A stretch of 64,000 nucleotides of DNA from Desulfovibrionaceae bacterium (GCA_910575755.1 CAJTFO010000005.1:62001-126000), one strand, 5' to 3'. Shown: positions 18,001 to 27,232, counted from the stretch's first letter. Numbers and translations: made by a program. The notes: generated from the sequence alone by a model not told the origin.

Positions 18001-18210
18001 ATGAGCAAGGAATGCGATTTCTGCGGCAAAAAGCCCCAGGTTGGCAATCTCGTGAGCCATTCCAATATCAAGACCAAGCGCCGCTTCAACCCCAATCTTC
18101 AGCGCGTGCGTCACCAGTTTCCTGATGGCAGTGTTCGCACTTTGACCGTCTGTACCCGCTGTCTGCGTTCGGGTGTTGTGACCAAACCCGTGGTGCGCAA
18201 ACAAGGCTAA
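18001..18210 (+). CDS. rpmB: 50S ribosomal protein L28 (zinc-binding form)
   Basis: The 69-residue L28 starts with [15 protein letters not shown] and contains the [14 protein letters not shown] core. It is the C+ form: a CxxC near residues 5-8 and a second CTRC pair could bind zinc. GGAGG precedes the ATG by six bases, and a strong terminator follows 20 bases after the stop, so it is likely monocistronic. Confidence 0.97.
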   Translation: MSKECDFCGKKPQVGNLVSHSNIKTKRRFNPNLQRVRHQFPDGSVRTLTVCTRCLRSGVVTKPVVRKQG

Positions 18211-18230
18211 TCTGTCTTTTGTTGCCATGA

Positions 18231-18264
18231 CAGGCCCCGTCAGTCCGCTGTCGGGGCTTTTTTC
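18231..18264 (+). terminator. Rho-independent terminator of rpmB
   Basis: GCCCCG (18234-18239) pairs with CGGGGC (18252-18257), followed by six T residues. It would overlap the first codons of the rhomboid gene if that gene began at its earliest ATG (18227), which argues for a later start. Confidence 0.87.
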
Positions 18265-18268
18265 TTCC

Positions 18269-19243
18269 ATGCCGCATGTCGCCCTTTCCCCTTTTCGCCT
18301 CACCGCCGGAAGCCGCTGGAGCGTCCGGCGCAGACCGGGCGGCCTGCCGCCGTTCTGGCGCAACATTACCGGCCCCCTGGGTCTGGCGGACTATATGCAA
18401 CGCCGTGACTGGAGGCTGGTGCTCAGCGCCTGTCGCATACCGCATATCCTGAACACATTCCGCAAGCGCGAATATATCTATGTTCCTCCCCTGCTGGAAA
18501 AGATTGCGCTTCATGAACTGACGGATTTCGACGCAGAACGGCGGCGTGGCGCCTTGCCGCAACCGCCATGGCCCGTATATCCATACGGCGGGCTGACGGC
18601 ATTTTTCCTGTTGCCATTGCTGCTTTGGCATGGCCTGCGCATGGGCTGGTGGCCCGCGCCTGACTTTCTGCCGCCGCCGCAAGCCTGGTCTGCTGCTGGC
18701 ATTCTGGATAATGTTCTGGTGCGCGTTTACGGACAATTTTACCGCCTTGCCACTGCCCTCACGCTGCATGGCGATCTGCGTCATCTCTGGGGCAATATAG
18801 CTTTTGGAGCGCTTTTTCTGACGCTGCTGGCCCGTCTTGCCGGGCTTGGCCGGGCCGTCTGGCTGACGCTGGTTGGCGGCATTCTGGGCAACGGACTGAC
18901 GGTTCTGTTCCGACCTCGGGCTGTCGTCAGTCTTGGATTTTCCACCGCACTGTTTGCGGCTGTGGGCATTCTGGCCGGCATGATGGCCGGACGGCAGGCG
19001 CAACGGCGCAAGGCCATTCTGCCCATTGCGGCGAGCGCGGCCTTGCTGGCCATGCTGGGAACGGAAGGCGAAAATACTGATTACGCGGCCCATGTGGCCG
19101 GTCTGCTTTGCGGACTGACGCTTGGCCTGGGCGAAAGCTGGCGTTTGCGGCGCGCCTGGCCCGCCCTGCCGCAGATCCCGGCCGGATTTCTGGCTCTGGC
19201 AGTGCCGGTGCTGGCCTGGTGGTGGGCTTTTGCCGCGCTATAG
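18269..19243 (+). CDS. Rhomboid family intramembrane serine protease
   Basis: The protein (about 324 residues from ATG 18269) has a soluble N-terminal region of about 100 residues and then six or more hydrophobic segments. Rhomboid signatures are present: HGDLRHLWGN (oxyanion-region His and Asn), SLGFSTALFA with the nucleophile Ser in a GxSx context, and DYAAHVAGLLCG with the catalytic His. Rhomboids cleave membrane proteins within or near the bilayer; the substrate here is unknown. The start is uncertain because the first ATG (18227) lies before the rpmB terminator and no ribosome-binding site precedes 18269. Confidence 0.86.
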   Translation: MPHVALSPFRLTAGSRWSVRRRPGGLPPFWRNITGPLGLADYMQRRDWRLVLSACRIPHILNTFRKREYIYVPPLLEKIALHELTDFDAERRRGALPQPPWPVYPYGGLTAFFLLPLLLWHGLRMGWWPAPDFLPPPQAWSAAGILDNVLVRVYGQFYRLATALTLHGDLRHLWGNIAFGALFLTLLARLAGLGRAVWLTLVGGILGNGLTVLFRPRAVVSLGFSTALFAAVGILAGMMAGRQAQRRKAILPIAASAALLAMLGTEGENTDYAAHVAGLLCGLTLGLGESWRLRRAWPALPQIPAGFLALAVPVLAWWWAFAAL

Positions 19244-19260
19244 ATATTGCAGAAAATGGG

Positions 19261-19312
19261 CGTACCAGAGCCGACCGGAGCTTGAGATGCAACTCCGGTC
19301 GGCTCTGGTACG
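19261..19312. repeat. Perfect 20-bp inverted repeat, possible bidirectional terminator
   Basis: Positions 19261-19280 are the exact reverse complement of 19293-19312, separated by a 12-base loop. The hairpin sits in the 76-base gap between convergent rhomboid (plus) and ugd (minus). There is no T-tract on either side, so intrinsic termination is not certain. The arm begins CGTACCAGAGCC. Confidence 0.85.
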
Positions 19313-19319
19313 AGTGGAA

Positions 19320-20657
19320 TTATGCCCCTGCGGGGCGACCGATGCAGAAATAGGCAAAACCACGTTCGGCCATGGCTGAAGGTGAATAGAGGTTGCGCCC
19401 GTCAAACAGCAAAGGTGCGGTGAGCAAGGATTTGATCTGGGCAAAATCCGGATTGCGGAACTGATTCCACTCCGTCACCACCAGCAGCGCCTGAGCCCCC
19501 TGGCAGACAGCGTACTGCTCATCCAGAATCTCCACCAGCTCATTGTCCCTGAAAATACGACGCGCATTATCAGCGGCCACGGGATCAAAAGCGCGGATCT
19601 TCATGCCCGCGGCGGTAAGCGCATTGATGATATCAATGGAAGCCGCCTCACGCATGTCGTCGGTATTGGCCTTGAAGGCCAGCCCCCAGAGCGCCAGCGC
19701 CTTGCCTTTTACGCCGCCCTGCGGCGCGAAATATTCCTGAATGCGCGCGGCCATATGCTTTTTCTGGCGGGCGTTGACCGCCTCCACGGCATTGAGCAGC
19801 ATGGGTTCCACGCCGGCGCTTTCAGCGGTCTGAATCAGGGCCTTGACGTCCTTGGGAAAACACGAGCCGCCGTAACCCACGCCCGGATAAATGAACTGAT
19901 AGCCGATGCGCGAATCTGAACCGATTCCAGTGCGCACGTCGCGCACATCGGCCCCCACCCTTTCGCAGATGGCGGCAATTTCATTGATGAATGAAATCTT
20001 GGTGGCCAGCATGCAGTTGGCTGCGTACTTGGTCATTTCCGCACTGCGCACCCCCATCACAATGAGTTTTTCCCGGGTACGGGCAAAGGGAGAATACAGT
20101 TCACGCAGGAGAGAGGCCGCCCGTTCGGAATCCGTGCCCAGAACCACGCGGTCAGGCTTCATGAAATCCGAAATGGCGTCGCCTTCCTTGAGAAATTCGG
20201 GGTTGGACACGACATCCACATTCAGCTCCAGCCCACGCGAGGCCAGCTCTTCCCTGATGATGCCGCGCACCATGTCAGCGGTGCCCACAGGGACAGTGGA
20301 CTTGTCCACCACCACCAGATCATTCCGCATGGTGCGACCGATTTCATGAGCCACCTGGCGCACATAGCTCAGATCGCAGGAGCCGTCCGGCTGCGGCGGC
20401 GTGCCCACGCAGATGAAAACGCAGTCCGCGTCGGCGATGCCTTCTTCAAGGCTGGTGGTGAAGGCCAGCCGGCCATCAGCGCGGCTGCGCCGCACTATGG
20501 GTTCCAGGCCGGGCTCAAAAATATGCACGGAACCGGCATTGAGTTTTTCCACCACGGCGGGGTTCACGTCCACGCAAGTCACGGTATTGCCCATTTCCGC
20601 AAAACAGGCCGCGCTGACCAGACCCACATAGCCCGTACCGACGATACACAATTTCAT
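19320..20657 (-). CDS. ugd: UDP-glucose 6-dehydrogenase
   Basis: The 445-residue protein belongs to the UDP-glucose/GDP-mannose dehydrogenase family. GTGYVGLVSAACFAE at the N-terminus is the NAD-binding Rossmann motif. The GVGYGGSCFPKD segment contains the catalytic Cys that forms the thioester during the two-step oxidation to UDP-glucuronate. The C-terminal substrate-binding domain (LWGLAFKANTDDMREA) is complete. UDP-glucuronate feeds surface polysaccharide and lipid A sugar synthesis. GDP-mannose dehydrogenase is the main alternative. It is a single gene, divergent from acpS. Confidence 0.94.
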   Translation of the reverse strand: MKLCIVGTGYVGLVSAACFAEMGNTVTCVDVNPAVVEKLNAGSVHIFEPGLEPIVRRSRADGRLAFTTSLEEGIADADCVFICVGTPPQPDGSCDLSYVRQVAHEIGRTMRNDLVVVDKSTVPVGTADMVRGIIREELASRGLELNVDVVSNPEFLKEGDAISDFMKPDRVVLGTDSERAASLLRELYSPFARTREKLIVMGVRSAEMTKYAANCMLATKISFINEIAAICERVGADVRDVRTGIGSDSRIGYQFIYPGVGYGGSCFPKDVKALIQTAESAGVEPMLLNAVEAVNARQKKHMAARIQEYFAPQGGVKGKALALWGLAFKANTDDMREAASIDIINALTAAGMKIRAFDPVAADNARRIFRDNELVEILDEQYAVCQGAQALLVVTEWNQFRNPDFAQIKSLLTAPLLFDGRNLYSPSAMAERGFAYFCIGRPAGA

Positions 20658-20831
20658 GGATGCTGTTCTCCCTGGGGTGTTCGGCCCGTATCGGGCTTGA
20701 CGCCCCGGCCTCTAACGGGTCAGAATGGTGTTCTTGAATATGTCAGCATATGTTATTTTTCGCCAATGAGCAACCATCGGGCGGCCAGAACAGACGGGAC
20801 GGTCAAGGGCTTTCCCGCAGAGGACCGAACC

Positions 20832-21203
20832 ATGATCGTCGGACTGGGCATAGATATTGCCGAGACAGCGCGTCTTGCCAGGATATATGAAAAGTTCGGA
20901 CGGCGTTTTCTCGAAAAATTTCTCACGCCCGCCGAGCTGGCGGCGCTGCCCCCGCATGCCCTGCCCTATATCGCCGGGCGCTTCGCCGCCAAGGAAGCGG
21001 CGGTCAAGGCGCTGGGCACGGGGTTCAGCCAGGGCATTGTCCCGCAGCAGATTGAAACTGAACGCAACGCGCAGGGGGAACCGCAGCTTCACTTTCTGGA
21101 TCAGGCCCTGGCCCGGGCCCAACGTCTGGGGGTACGGCACAGCCGTCTTTCCATCAGTCATGAACGCAGCGTTGTCGTGGCTGTCGTTATTCTGGAGGCA
21201 TGA
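20832..21203 (+). CDS. acpS: Holo-[acyl-carrier-protein] synthase
   Basis: The 123-residue enzyme transfers 4'-phosphopantetheine from CoA to apo-ACP. VGLGIDIAET supplies the metal-ligand Asp, and RFAAKEAAVKALGTGF contains the conserved WxxKEA-like motif. ATG 20832 was chosen because AGAGGA lies nine bases upstream and MIVGLGIDI is the canonical AcpS N-terminus; upstream in-frame ATGs lack this. Its stop overlaps the nnrDE start, and the acpS-nnr-tsaE order is common in bacteria. Confidence 0.96.
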   Translation: MIVGLGIDIAETARLARIYEKFGRRFLEKFLTPAELAALPPHALPYIAGRFAAKEAAVKALGTGFSQGIVPQQIETERNAQGEPQLHFLDQALARAQRLGVRHSRLSISHERSVVVAVVILEA

Positions 21204-22825
21204 TGCGCAGTCTTGCCGACTTTGTAAACTTTCTCCCTCCCCTGCCCCTGCCCGCCGAAATGCGGGCCTGGGACGCCGCAGCCGTGCGCCTGGGGCTGCC
21301 GGAAGTCCTGCTGATGGAAAATGCGGCCAGCGCGGCCTTTGAGGCACTGCGCGCCCACCGCCCGCATCTTGCCGGACAGAGAGTCTGGCTGTTCATGGGC
21401 AGCGGCAACAACGGTGGCGATGCCGCCTGCCTGGCCCGCCGCCTGCTGGATGCGGGCGCCCGACCGCTTGTGCTGCACACAAAAGCGCTGGGCGCGTACA
21501 AGGGCGTCACGGCCAGGCATCTTCGCATAGCCCGCGCCGCCGGCGTGGCCTTTGCTCCGCTGGCCCGGCACCACTGGCAGGAACCGCCGGACATACTGGT
21601 AGACGGACTGCTGGGAACCGGCTTCACCGGCGAACTACGGTCCGATCTGCGAACAATCATTGAACGCATCAACCAGTTGGCGACTTCCCGCTTTGTTCTG
21701 GCTCTGGATATACCTTCCGGACTCAACGGCATCAGCGGTCAGCCATCGCCTGTGGCGGTGCGAGCCACAGCCACGGTCAGCTTTGCGGCGGCAAAACCGG
21801 GGCTGGTTCTGCCCTGGGCCCGCCCCTGGACAGGCCGCCTGCATGTCCGTCCCATTGGCATTCCGGCTGCCGTGCGCGCCGCCAGCCCGTGCGGAGCCTA
21901 TCTTCTTGACGGGCATTGTCTGCGCGCCTTGCCCGGCCCGCCGGAAAACAGCTATAAAAACAGCTTTGGTCATCTGCTTGTGCTTGGTGGCGCGCCGGGC
22001 CTGGGCGGCGCGGCGCATCTCGCGGCGCGGGCGGCCTTGCGCGTGGGCGCGGGCCTGGTGACGGCGGCAGCCCCGGCAGCCGCGCTGCCGGACATCAAAA
22101 GCCACTGGCCGGAAATCATGACTCTGGCTCTCACGGCGTCCGACGCGGGCCGGTGGCCTGATATTCCGGCAGAAGAGCTGCAAAAAGTCTGTAGCCGCCA
22201 CACGGCGCTGGTGGTGGGCCCCGGCATGGGACGCGACGAGGACGCGGCTCGCTTTCTGGCCGCCCTGTTGAAGCTGCCGCAGCGCCCCCCCGCGATTTTC
22301 GACGCCGATGCCCTGATGCTGCTGGCACGCCGTCCCGCCCTGCTGGAACAACTGACGGCGCGCGACATTCTGACGCCCCATCCCGGTGAAGCGGCGGCGC
22401 TGCTTGCCTGCGCCACAGGCGAGATCCAGGCTGCCAGACCGGCCGCGCTGACCAGGCTGTGCGCGCGTTGTCCGAGCGTTGTGGTGCTGAAAGGCGCGGG
22501 CACTCTGGTCGGACAGTCTGGCATGCCGCTGCTGATCAGCCCCTATGACGTGCCTCAACTGGCCGTGGGCGGTTCAGGCGACGTATTGGCCGGCTGTCTT
22601 GGCGGATTGCTGGCTCGTGGCGACATTGCGGAGTGGCCCGGCATGAGCGTGGCGGGGCTGGGTGTAGCGCTGCACGCCCTGGCGGGCCGATTCTGCGCCG
22701 CCACCTGGCCGGAGCGCGGCAACAGGGCGTCTGAACTGGCCGATGCTCTGCCCATGATACGGGCAAAACTCATCAACGACACAACTGATCAGGCCCCACA
22801 GGAGACGCTGCCGTGGCCGGAATAG
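21200..22825 (+). CDS. nnrDE: Bifunctional NAD(P)H-hydrate epimerase/dehydratase
   Basis: This 541-residue fusion repairs hydrated NAD(P)H. Residues about 1-220 are the YjeF_N epimerase domain with LMENAASAAFEAL and FMGSGNNGGDAACLARRLL. Residues about 240-530 are the ADP-dependent (or ATP-dependent) dehydratase domain with HLLVLGGAPGLGGAAHLAARAA, IFDADALMLL, LTPHPGEAAALL and GGSGDVLAGCLGGLLA. Both active sites look complete. GGAGG is close to two tandem ATGs (21200 and 21203); the second has better spacing. It overlaps acpS by four bases and tsaE by 13. Confidence 0.95.
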   Translation: MMRSLADFVNFLPPLPLPAEMRAWDAAAVRLGLPEVLLMENAASAAFEALRAHRPHLAGQRVWLFMGSGNNGGDAACLARRLLDAGARPLVLHTKALGAYKGVTARHLRIARAAGVAFAPLARHHWQEPPDILVDGLLGTGFTGELRSDLRTIIERINQLATSRFVLALDIPSGLNGISGQPSPVAVRATATVSFAAAKPGLVLPWARPWTGRLHVRPIGIPAAVRAASPCGAYLLDGHCLRALPGPPENSYKNSFGHLLVLGGAPGLGGAAHLAARAALRVGAGLVTAAAPAAALPDIKSHWPEIMTLALTASDAGRWPDIPAEELQKVCSRHTALVVGPGMGRDEDAARFLAALLKLPQRPPAIFDADALMLLARRPALLEQLTARDILTPHPGEAAALLACATGEIQAARPAALTRLCARCPSVVVLKGAGTLVGQSGMPLLISPYDVPQLAVGGSGDVLAGCLGGLLARGDIAEWPGMSVAGLGVALHALAGRFCAATWPERGNRASELADALPMIRAKLINDTTDQAPQETLPWPE

Positions 22826-23289
22826 TATTGCGCAATCGTGAGGAAACGCGCCGCATGGGCCAATGGCTGGCCGCCCATCTGCCGGACTCCGGCGTGCGCG
22901 CGCTGCTGCTGCGCGGCCCTCTGGGCAGCGGCAAGACCACCCTGACCAGCGCTCTGGTTCAGGCTTTGCCTGGCGGCGACGCAGCCGAAGTGTCCAGCCC
23001 TTCGTTTACTCTGTGCAACCATTACCCCACCACCCCGCCCGTACTGCACTGCGATTTGTACCGCAGCGCGGGCGGCCTGCCGGACGAAGTTCTGGACGGC
23101 CTGGAGAATCCCGCCGTTCTGACCGTGGTGGAATGGGCTGAATATCTGCCCCAGGCTGATCATCCGGAAGAAATTCTGGACATCTCTCTGCAAGCATGCG
23201 AAGAAAGTCGCTTGTTGACGCTGCAAGCTCACGGTTCACGCGCGGCAGCACTGTTGCAAGCGCTGAGCGCGCAGTGGCCGGAAAAATAA
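22813..23289 (+). CDS. tsaE: tRNA threonylcarbamoyladenosine biosynthesis ATPase TsaE
   Basis: The 158-residue P-loop protein has Walker A RGPLGSGKTTL, the switch segment EVSSPSFTLCNHY, HCDLYR and VVEWAEYLP, all typical of TsaE. With TsaB, TsaC and TsaD it makes t6A37 in ANN-decoding tRNAs. The start is GTG 22813 with GGAG eight to ten bases upstream, inside the end of nnrDE, so it is translationally coupled. The last 25 residues are family-variable. Confidence 0.94.
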   Translation: MAGIVLRNREETRRMGQWLAAHLPDSGVRALLLRGPLGSGKTTLTSALVQALPGGDAAEVSSPSFTLCNHYPTTPPVLHCDLYRSAGGLPDEVLDGLENPAVLTVVEWAEYLPQADHPEEILDISLQACEESRLLTLQAHGSRAAALLQALSAQWPEK

Positions 23290-23354
23290 AAGATAAGCCC
23301 CGCTGCGCAGGTTGGCTGCGCATTATGAAAAATTGCGGGCAAATGGATACAGAC

Positions 23355-24578
23355 ATGAAAATTCTCGTACAGAAATTCGGCGGCACTTCAGTGGCGACAC
23401 TGGAGAGCATGAAGCATGTGCGTGAAAAGGTGCTGGCTGGCCTCAAGCGCGGCAATAAAATCATTGCCGTGCTGTCGGCGCGTGCCGGCGAAACCAACAA
23501 GCTGCTGGCCCTGGCCGATCAATGGTCCCTCACGCCTGACAGGGCGGAGTGTGACGCACTGGTTGCCACGGGCGAGCAGGTTTCCGTCAGCCTTTTCACC
23601 ATGCTGCTCAAGGACAGCGGCATCCGCGCCCGCTCACTGCTGAGCTGGCAGATTCCCATCACCACGGATGACGATTTCGGCCGTGCGCGCATTCTGTCCA
23701 TCGACAGCAAAGCCTTGCGCGCCTGTCTTGATCAATATGACGTACTGGTGGTTGCCGGTTTTCAGGGCTGCACCGAAAAGGGGCGCATCACCACGCTCGG
23801 GCGCGGAGGGTCGGACACCTCGGCCGTGGCCTTGGCGGCTGCTCTGGATTCGGCGGAATGTGAAATTTATACGGATGTGGACGGCGTCTATACCACAGAT
23901 CCCAACATCTGCTCCACAGCACGCAAAATGGATCGCGTGGCCTATGAGGAAATGTTGGAAATGGCCAGCATGGGGGCCAAAGTTCTGCATATCCGTTCCG
24001 TGGAATTTGCCAAGAAATATAAAGTCCCTGTGCGCGTGCGCTCCACCTTCAGCGATGATCCCGGCACTCTTGTCACTCAGGAGGACTCCAGCATGGAAGC
24101 TGTTCTCGTTTCCGGCATTGCTTACGACAAAGACCAGGCCCGCGTGACCCTGCGCGATCTGCCCGACGTGCCCGGGATGGCCGCGTCCGTCTTCGGCCCG
24201 CTTTCCGAAAAGGGCGTGCTGGTGGATATGATCGTCCAGAACACCAGCCAGGACGGCCATACGGACATGACCTTTACCATCTCGCGCAAGGATTTGCCGC
24301 AAACGCTGGAGCTTATGACCGAAGTGGCCCGGAAAACCGGCGCTTCGGAAGTGCTGCACGACGTGAGCGTGGCCAAGGTTTCAGCCATCGGCGTGGGCAT
24401 GCGCAATCATTCCGGCGTGGCCGCACGAACTTTCGCGGCCTTGACCCAGGAAGGCATCAACATTTTGATGATCAGCACTTCTGAAATCAAGATCACCATT
24501 CTGATTCAGGAAAAATACGTTGAGCTGGCCGTGCGTATTTTGCACGATACCTTCGGCCTGGACTGGGACATCGGCTAA
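23355..24578 (+). CDS. lysC: Aspartate kinase
   Basis: This 407-residue enzyme phosphorylates aspartate, the first step of lysine, methionine, threonine and diaminopimelate synthesis. It begins with the canonical KILVQKFGGTSV and has TTLGRGGSDTSAVALAAAL and EIYTDVDGVYTTDP in the kinase domain. Two tandem ACT domains (residues about 265-407) end with GVAARTFAALTQEGINILMISTSEIKIT and normally bind lysine or threonine for feedback inhibition. No homoserine dehydrogenase is fused. The start at 23355 is by homology; 23343 is another possible ATG and neither has a strong ribosome-binding site. Confidence 0.95.
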   Translation: MKILVQKFGGTSVATLESMKHVREKVLAGLKRGNKIIAVLSARAGETNKLLALADQWSLTPDRAECDALVATGEQVSVSLFTMLLKDSGIRARSLLSWQIPITTDDDFGRARILSIDSKALRACLDQYDVLVVAGFQGCTEKGRITTLGRGGSDTSAVALAAALDSAECEIYTDVDGVYTTDPNICSTARKMDRVAYEEMLEMASMGAKVLHIRSVEFAKKYKVPVRVRSTFSDDPGTLVTQEDSSMEAVLVSGIAYDKDQARVTLRDLPDVPGMAASVFGPLSEKGVLVDMIVQNTSQDGHTDMTFTISRKDLPQTLELMTEVARKTGASEVLHDVSVAKVSAIGVGMRNHSGVAARTFAALTQEGINILMISTSEIKITILIQEKYVELAVRILHDTFGLDWDIG

Positions 24579-24631
24579 AGCCAATAAGCTTTGACTTTGT
24601 ACAAACTCAAAAAAACAGAAACTCTGCTCCA

Positions 24632-24667
24632 CGCGCAGGCGCAAGGCAATGAGCTTGCGCCTGCGCG
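24632..24667. terminator. 14-bp stem hairpin between convergent lysC and phosphatase genes
   Basis: CGCGCAGGCGCAAG (24632-24645) pairs with its reverse complement at 24654-24667 across an eight-base loop. It lies in the gap between convergent genes. The only T-run in the minus direction starts about 12 bases beyond the stem, so its terminator strength is uncertain. Confidence 0.65.
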
Positions 24668-24717
24668 GCGTTTGCCTGTTTTCGCAGTCAGCGAAGCAGT
24701 TTCATTGTGAACATGCG

Positions 24718-25368
24718 CTAAAGCTCCCTGAGCAGCAAATGCCGTAAATCCGGCACAGTCTCGCAAAGATAGTCCGCGCGTGCTTCCGTCAATTCTTCGC
24801 GCGAACCGTATCCATACAGCACGCCGGCACAGGCCATGCCTACCGCATGAGCGCCCTGCACATCATATTTACGGTCTCCCACCATCAGACAGGAGCGCAT
24901 ATCCTCAATGCCCCACTGGGCGCAGGCATAGCGCAAGACATCCGTCTTGCTATTGCGTGGGCCGTGCAGTTCTGCCCCGGCCACAAGAGAAAAAAAGCCG
25001 CTGATCTGAAAATGCTCCAGGATCCGGCGGGCAAAAGGCTCTGGCTTTGATGTGGCCACACAGAGGACATATCCTTGCCTCTGAAGCTCACGCAACAAGT
25101 CGGCCATACCGTCATAGAGGCTGTTTTCAAAAATACCTTGAACAGTGTAATACTCCCGGTATTTCTGAATAGCCAGAGCCACGCGCGCTTCATTATTGTC
25201 AAAAAACGGCGCAAAAGAATCCCGCAGAGGAGGGCCAATAAAGGGAATCAGTTGTTCAGGGGGCACATGTATATGAAAAAAATTCAGCGCATGTTGCACG
25301 GAATGGATGATGCCGGGCTTGGAATCTGTCAGCGTTCCGTCAAGATCAAAGAAAATATATGTCAACAT
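24718..25368 (-). CDS. HAD-family phosphatase, phosphoglycolate phosphatase-like
   Basis: The 216-residue protein has all four HAD motifs: FFDLDGTLTDS (nucleophile and acid Asp), VATSK, a Lys in the NSKTDVLRYA segment and MVGDRKYDVQGA. The cap between motifs I and II fits subclass IA, as in Gph. Such enzymes dephosphorylate 2-phosphoglycolate or other small phosphoesters; substrate choice is not readable from sequence. ATG 25368 has AAGGA five bases upstream. It follows pgm on the same strand across a palindromic gap. Confidence 0.87.
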   Translation of the reverse strand: MLTYIFFDLDGTLTDSKPGIIHSVQHALNFFHIHVPPEQLIPFIGPPLRDSFAPFFDNNEARVALAIQKYREYYTVQGIFENSLYDGMADLLRELQRQGYVLCVATSKPEPFARRILEHFQISGFFSLVAGAELHGPRNSKTDVLRYACAQWGIEDMRSCLMVGDRKYDVQGAHAVGMACAGVLYGYGSREELTEARADYLCETVPDLRHLLLREL

Positions 25369-25443
25369 GAGCATCCTTCAGAGCAAAACCACCGGATCAG
25401 CACGGTATATATCCGGCGGGCGCGAGTGTGAACGCCCGCGCCC

Positions 25444-25478
25444 AATGAGCCTGAAAAGCGCGCCTTTCAGCGCTCATT
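25444..25478. repeat. Imperfect intergenic palindrome (copy 1 of a dispersed family)
   Basis: The segment starts ATGAGCCTGAAAAGCGCGC and folds back on a near-complementary second half ending GCGCTCATT. The first 19 bases recur exactly at 32920 and a GCGCCGCTTT motif follows shortly after in both copies. It lies in the gap downstream of pgm. Confidence 0.75.
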
Positions 25479-25515
25479 GGAGCGCCGCTTTCCTGTCCGC
25501 CCTCTCGCATTCGCT

Positions 25516-27162
25516 CTACTCCTCTTTCAGCAGACGCTCAAGAAAATCTATGGCGTCCTTCTGCAGGGCGCAGAGCTGCGCTTCACCCTTGAAGCTCTCG
25601 GTGTAGACCTTGCAGATGGATTCCGTGCCTGAGGGGCGCACGGCAAACCAGCCGTCTTCACTGACAACCTTAATGCCGCCGATGGGGGCATCATTGCCCG
25701 GCGCGCGGGTTTGCACAGCAGTCACCGGCGAGCCGCCCAAAGTAGGCATATGCACGCTTTCCGGCGTCAGCGCCTTGAGCAGTGAACGGGTGCGTTCGTC
25801 AGCGGGAGCGTCCAGACGCTGATATACCGGCGCGCCGAGCCTGTCGGCCAGCCTCTGGTATATTTCACTGGGCGAAGCCTGTTCCCTGGCCATGATTTCA
25901 GCGGCGAGCAGGCACATGAGCGGGCCGTCCTTGTCCGTGCTCCACGGCGAGCCGTCAAAACAGAGAAAGGAAGCTCCGGCGCTTTCCTCGCAGCCCAGGC
26001 CGCAACGCCGGTTAAGCAGATAGGGCACAAACCATTTGAAGCCCACGGGCACTTCCACCACGGGACGGCCCAGATCCTTCCCCACTCTGTCCAGCATGGC
26101 GCTGGTCACCAGGGTTTTGCCGATGCCGCATTCGGCCGGCCAGTCCGTTCTGGTGCGGAACAGATGCCAGGCGGCCACCGTCAGAAAATGATTGGGATTC
26201 ATCAGCTCCTGGCGAGTCACAATGCCGTGGCGGTCGGAATCCGGATCGCAGGCAAAGGCCAGGTCAAAGTCATTGCGTATCTCCAGCAGACGGCTCATGG
26301 CATAGGGCGAGGAACAATCCATGCGGATGAGGCCGTCTTTGTCGCAAGGCACAAAACGGAAAGTGGGGTCCACCTCCTTGTTGACCACAGTCAGGTCAAT
26401 GCCATAAGCCTCGGCAACAGGCTCCCAGAGCGGCAGGCTGGCTCCGCCCAGCGGGTCCACGCCCAGTTTGAGGCCCGAAGCGGCGATGGCTTTCATGTCC
26501 AGCACTTTGGGCAGATCTTCCACATAGGCGCGGATAAAGTCGTACTCTTCTACCAGGGGAGAAGACAGGGCTGCGCGCAAGTGCACAAGCTGCACATTGC
26601 GGTTGCCGCTGTCCAGATAGGCATTGGCGGTTTTTTCAATCCAGCAGGTGACTTCGGTTTCAGCCGGACCGCCGTGTGGCGGATTATACTTGAAGCCGCC
26701 GTCACGTGGCGGGTTATGCGACGGCGTGATAATGACGCCATCGGCCAGGCCACCGCTTTTTCCGGCGTTCCAGCGCAGGATGGCGTGCGAAACAGCGGGC
26801 GTGGCGGTAAACGCCCCGTCTTTGGCGATGCGCACGCTGACGCCGTTGGCAACCAGCACTTCCAGGGCGGAGCGGAAGGCGGCCTCGGACAGGGCGTGCG
26901 TATCCCCGCCTAGAAAAAGCGGGCCATCAATGCCTTTTGCCTTACGGTAATCGCAGACAGCCTGAGTGATGGCATAGATATGTTCTTCATTAAAGGTATG
27001 CAGCACTGATGAACCCCGATGCCCGGAAGTGCCGAACGATACCCGCTGGGCAGAAATCTTGGGGTTGGGGAATTCGGTGTAATAAGCGCTCATCAGCGAG
27101 GGAATGTGCTCCAGCTTCTCAAAGGCGGGCAGATGTCCCGCATCACAATGAACGACAGCCAT
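25516..27162 (-). CDS. pgm: Phosphoglucomutase (alpha-D-glucose phosphate-specific)
   Basis: The 548-residue enzyme interconverts glucose 1-phosphate and glucose 6-phosphate. It shows RVSFGTSGHRGSS at the N-terminus, the phosphoserine loop IITPSHNPPRDGG, the metal loop CDPDSDRHGIV, the sugar-binding ECEESAGASF-like GCEESAGASFL and the C-terminal phosphate-binding VRPSGTESICKVY. Length and motifs fit the bacterial Pgm clade. The start has GGAGG five bases upstream. It provides glucose 1-phosphate for UDP-glucose, the substrate of the ugd product nearby. Confidence 0.96.
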   Translation of the reverse strand: MAVVHCDAGHLPAFEKLEHIPSLMSAYYTEFPNPKISAQRVSFGTSGHRGSSVLHTFNEEHIYAITQAVCDYRKAKGIDGPLFLGGDTHALSEAAFRSALEVLVANGVSVRIAKDGAFTATPAVSHAILRWNAGKSGGLADGVIITPSHNPPRDGGFKYNPPHGGPAETEVTCWIEKTANAYLDSGNRNVQLVHLRAALSSPLVEEYDFIRAYVEDLPKVLDMKAIAASGLKLGVDPLGGASLPLWEPVAEAYGIDLTVVNKEVDPTFRFVPCDKDGLIRMDCSSPYAMSRLLEIRNDFDLAFACDPDSDRHGIVTRQELMNPNHFLTVAAWHLFRTRTDWPAECGIGKTLVTSAMLDRVGKDLGRPVVEVPVGFKWFVPYLLNRRCGLGCEESAGASFLCFDGSPWSTDKDGPLMCLLAAEIMAREQASPSEIYQRLADRLGAPVYQRLDAPADERTRSLLKALTPESVHMPTLGGSPVTAVQTRAPGNDAPIGGIKVVSEDGWFAVRPSGTESICKVYTESFKGEAQLCALQKDAIDFLERLLKEE

Positions 27163-27174
27163 AACGAACCTCCA

Positions 27175-27197
27175 GCGTAGATGCTTTCAGTCTACGC
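27175..27197 (-). promoter_or_regulatory. Small hairpin in pgm 5' leader
   Basis: GCGTAGA (27175-27181) pairs with TCTACGC (27191-27197) immediately ahead of the pgm ribosome-binding site. It could influence translation initiation, but no known riboswitch matches. Confidence 0.4.
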
Positions 27198-27232
27198 CGG
27201 AACAGAGCGGGCCGCAATCCTTGAATGAATGT

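Noticed and set aside
23290-23354. Lysine riboswitch before lysC
   Set aside because: The gap is too short and lies right after tsaE.
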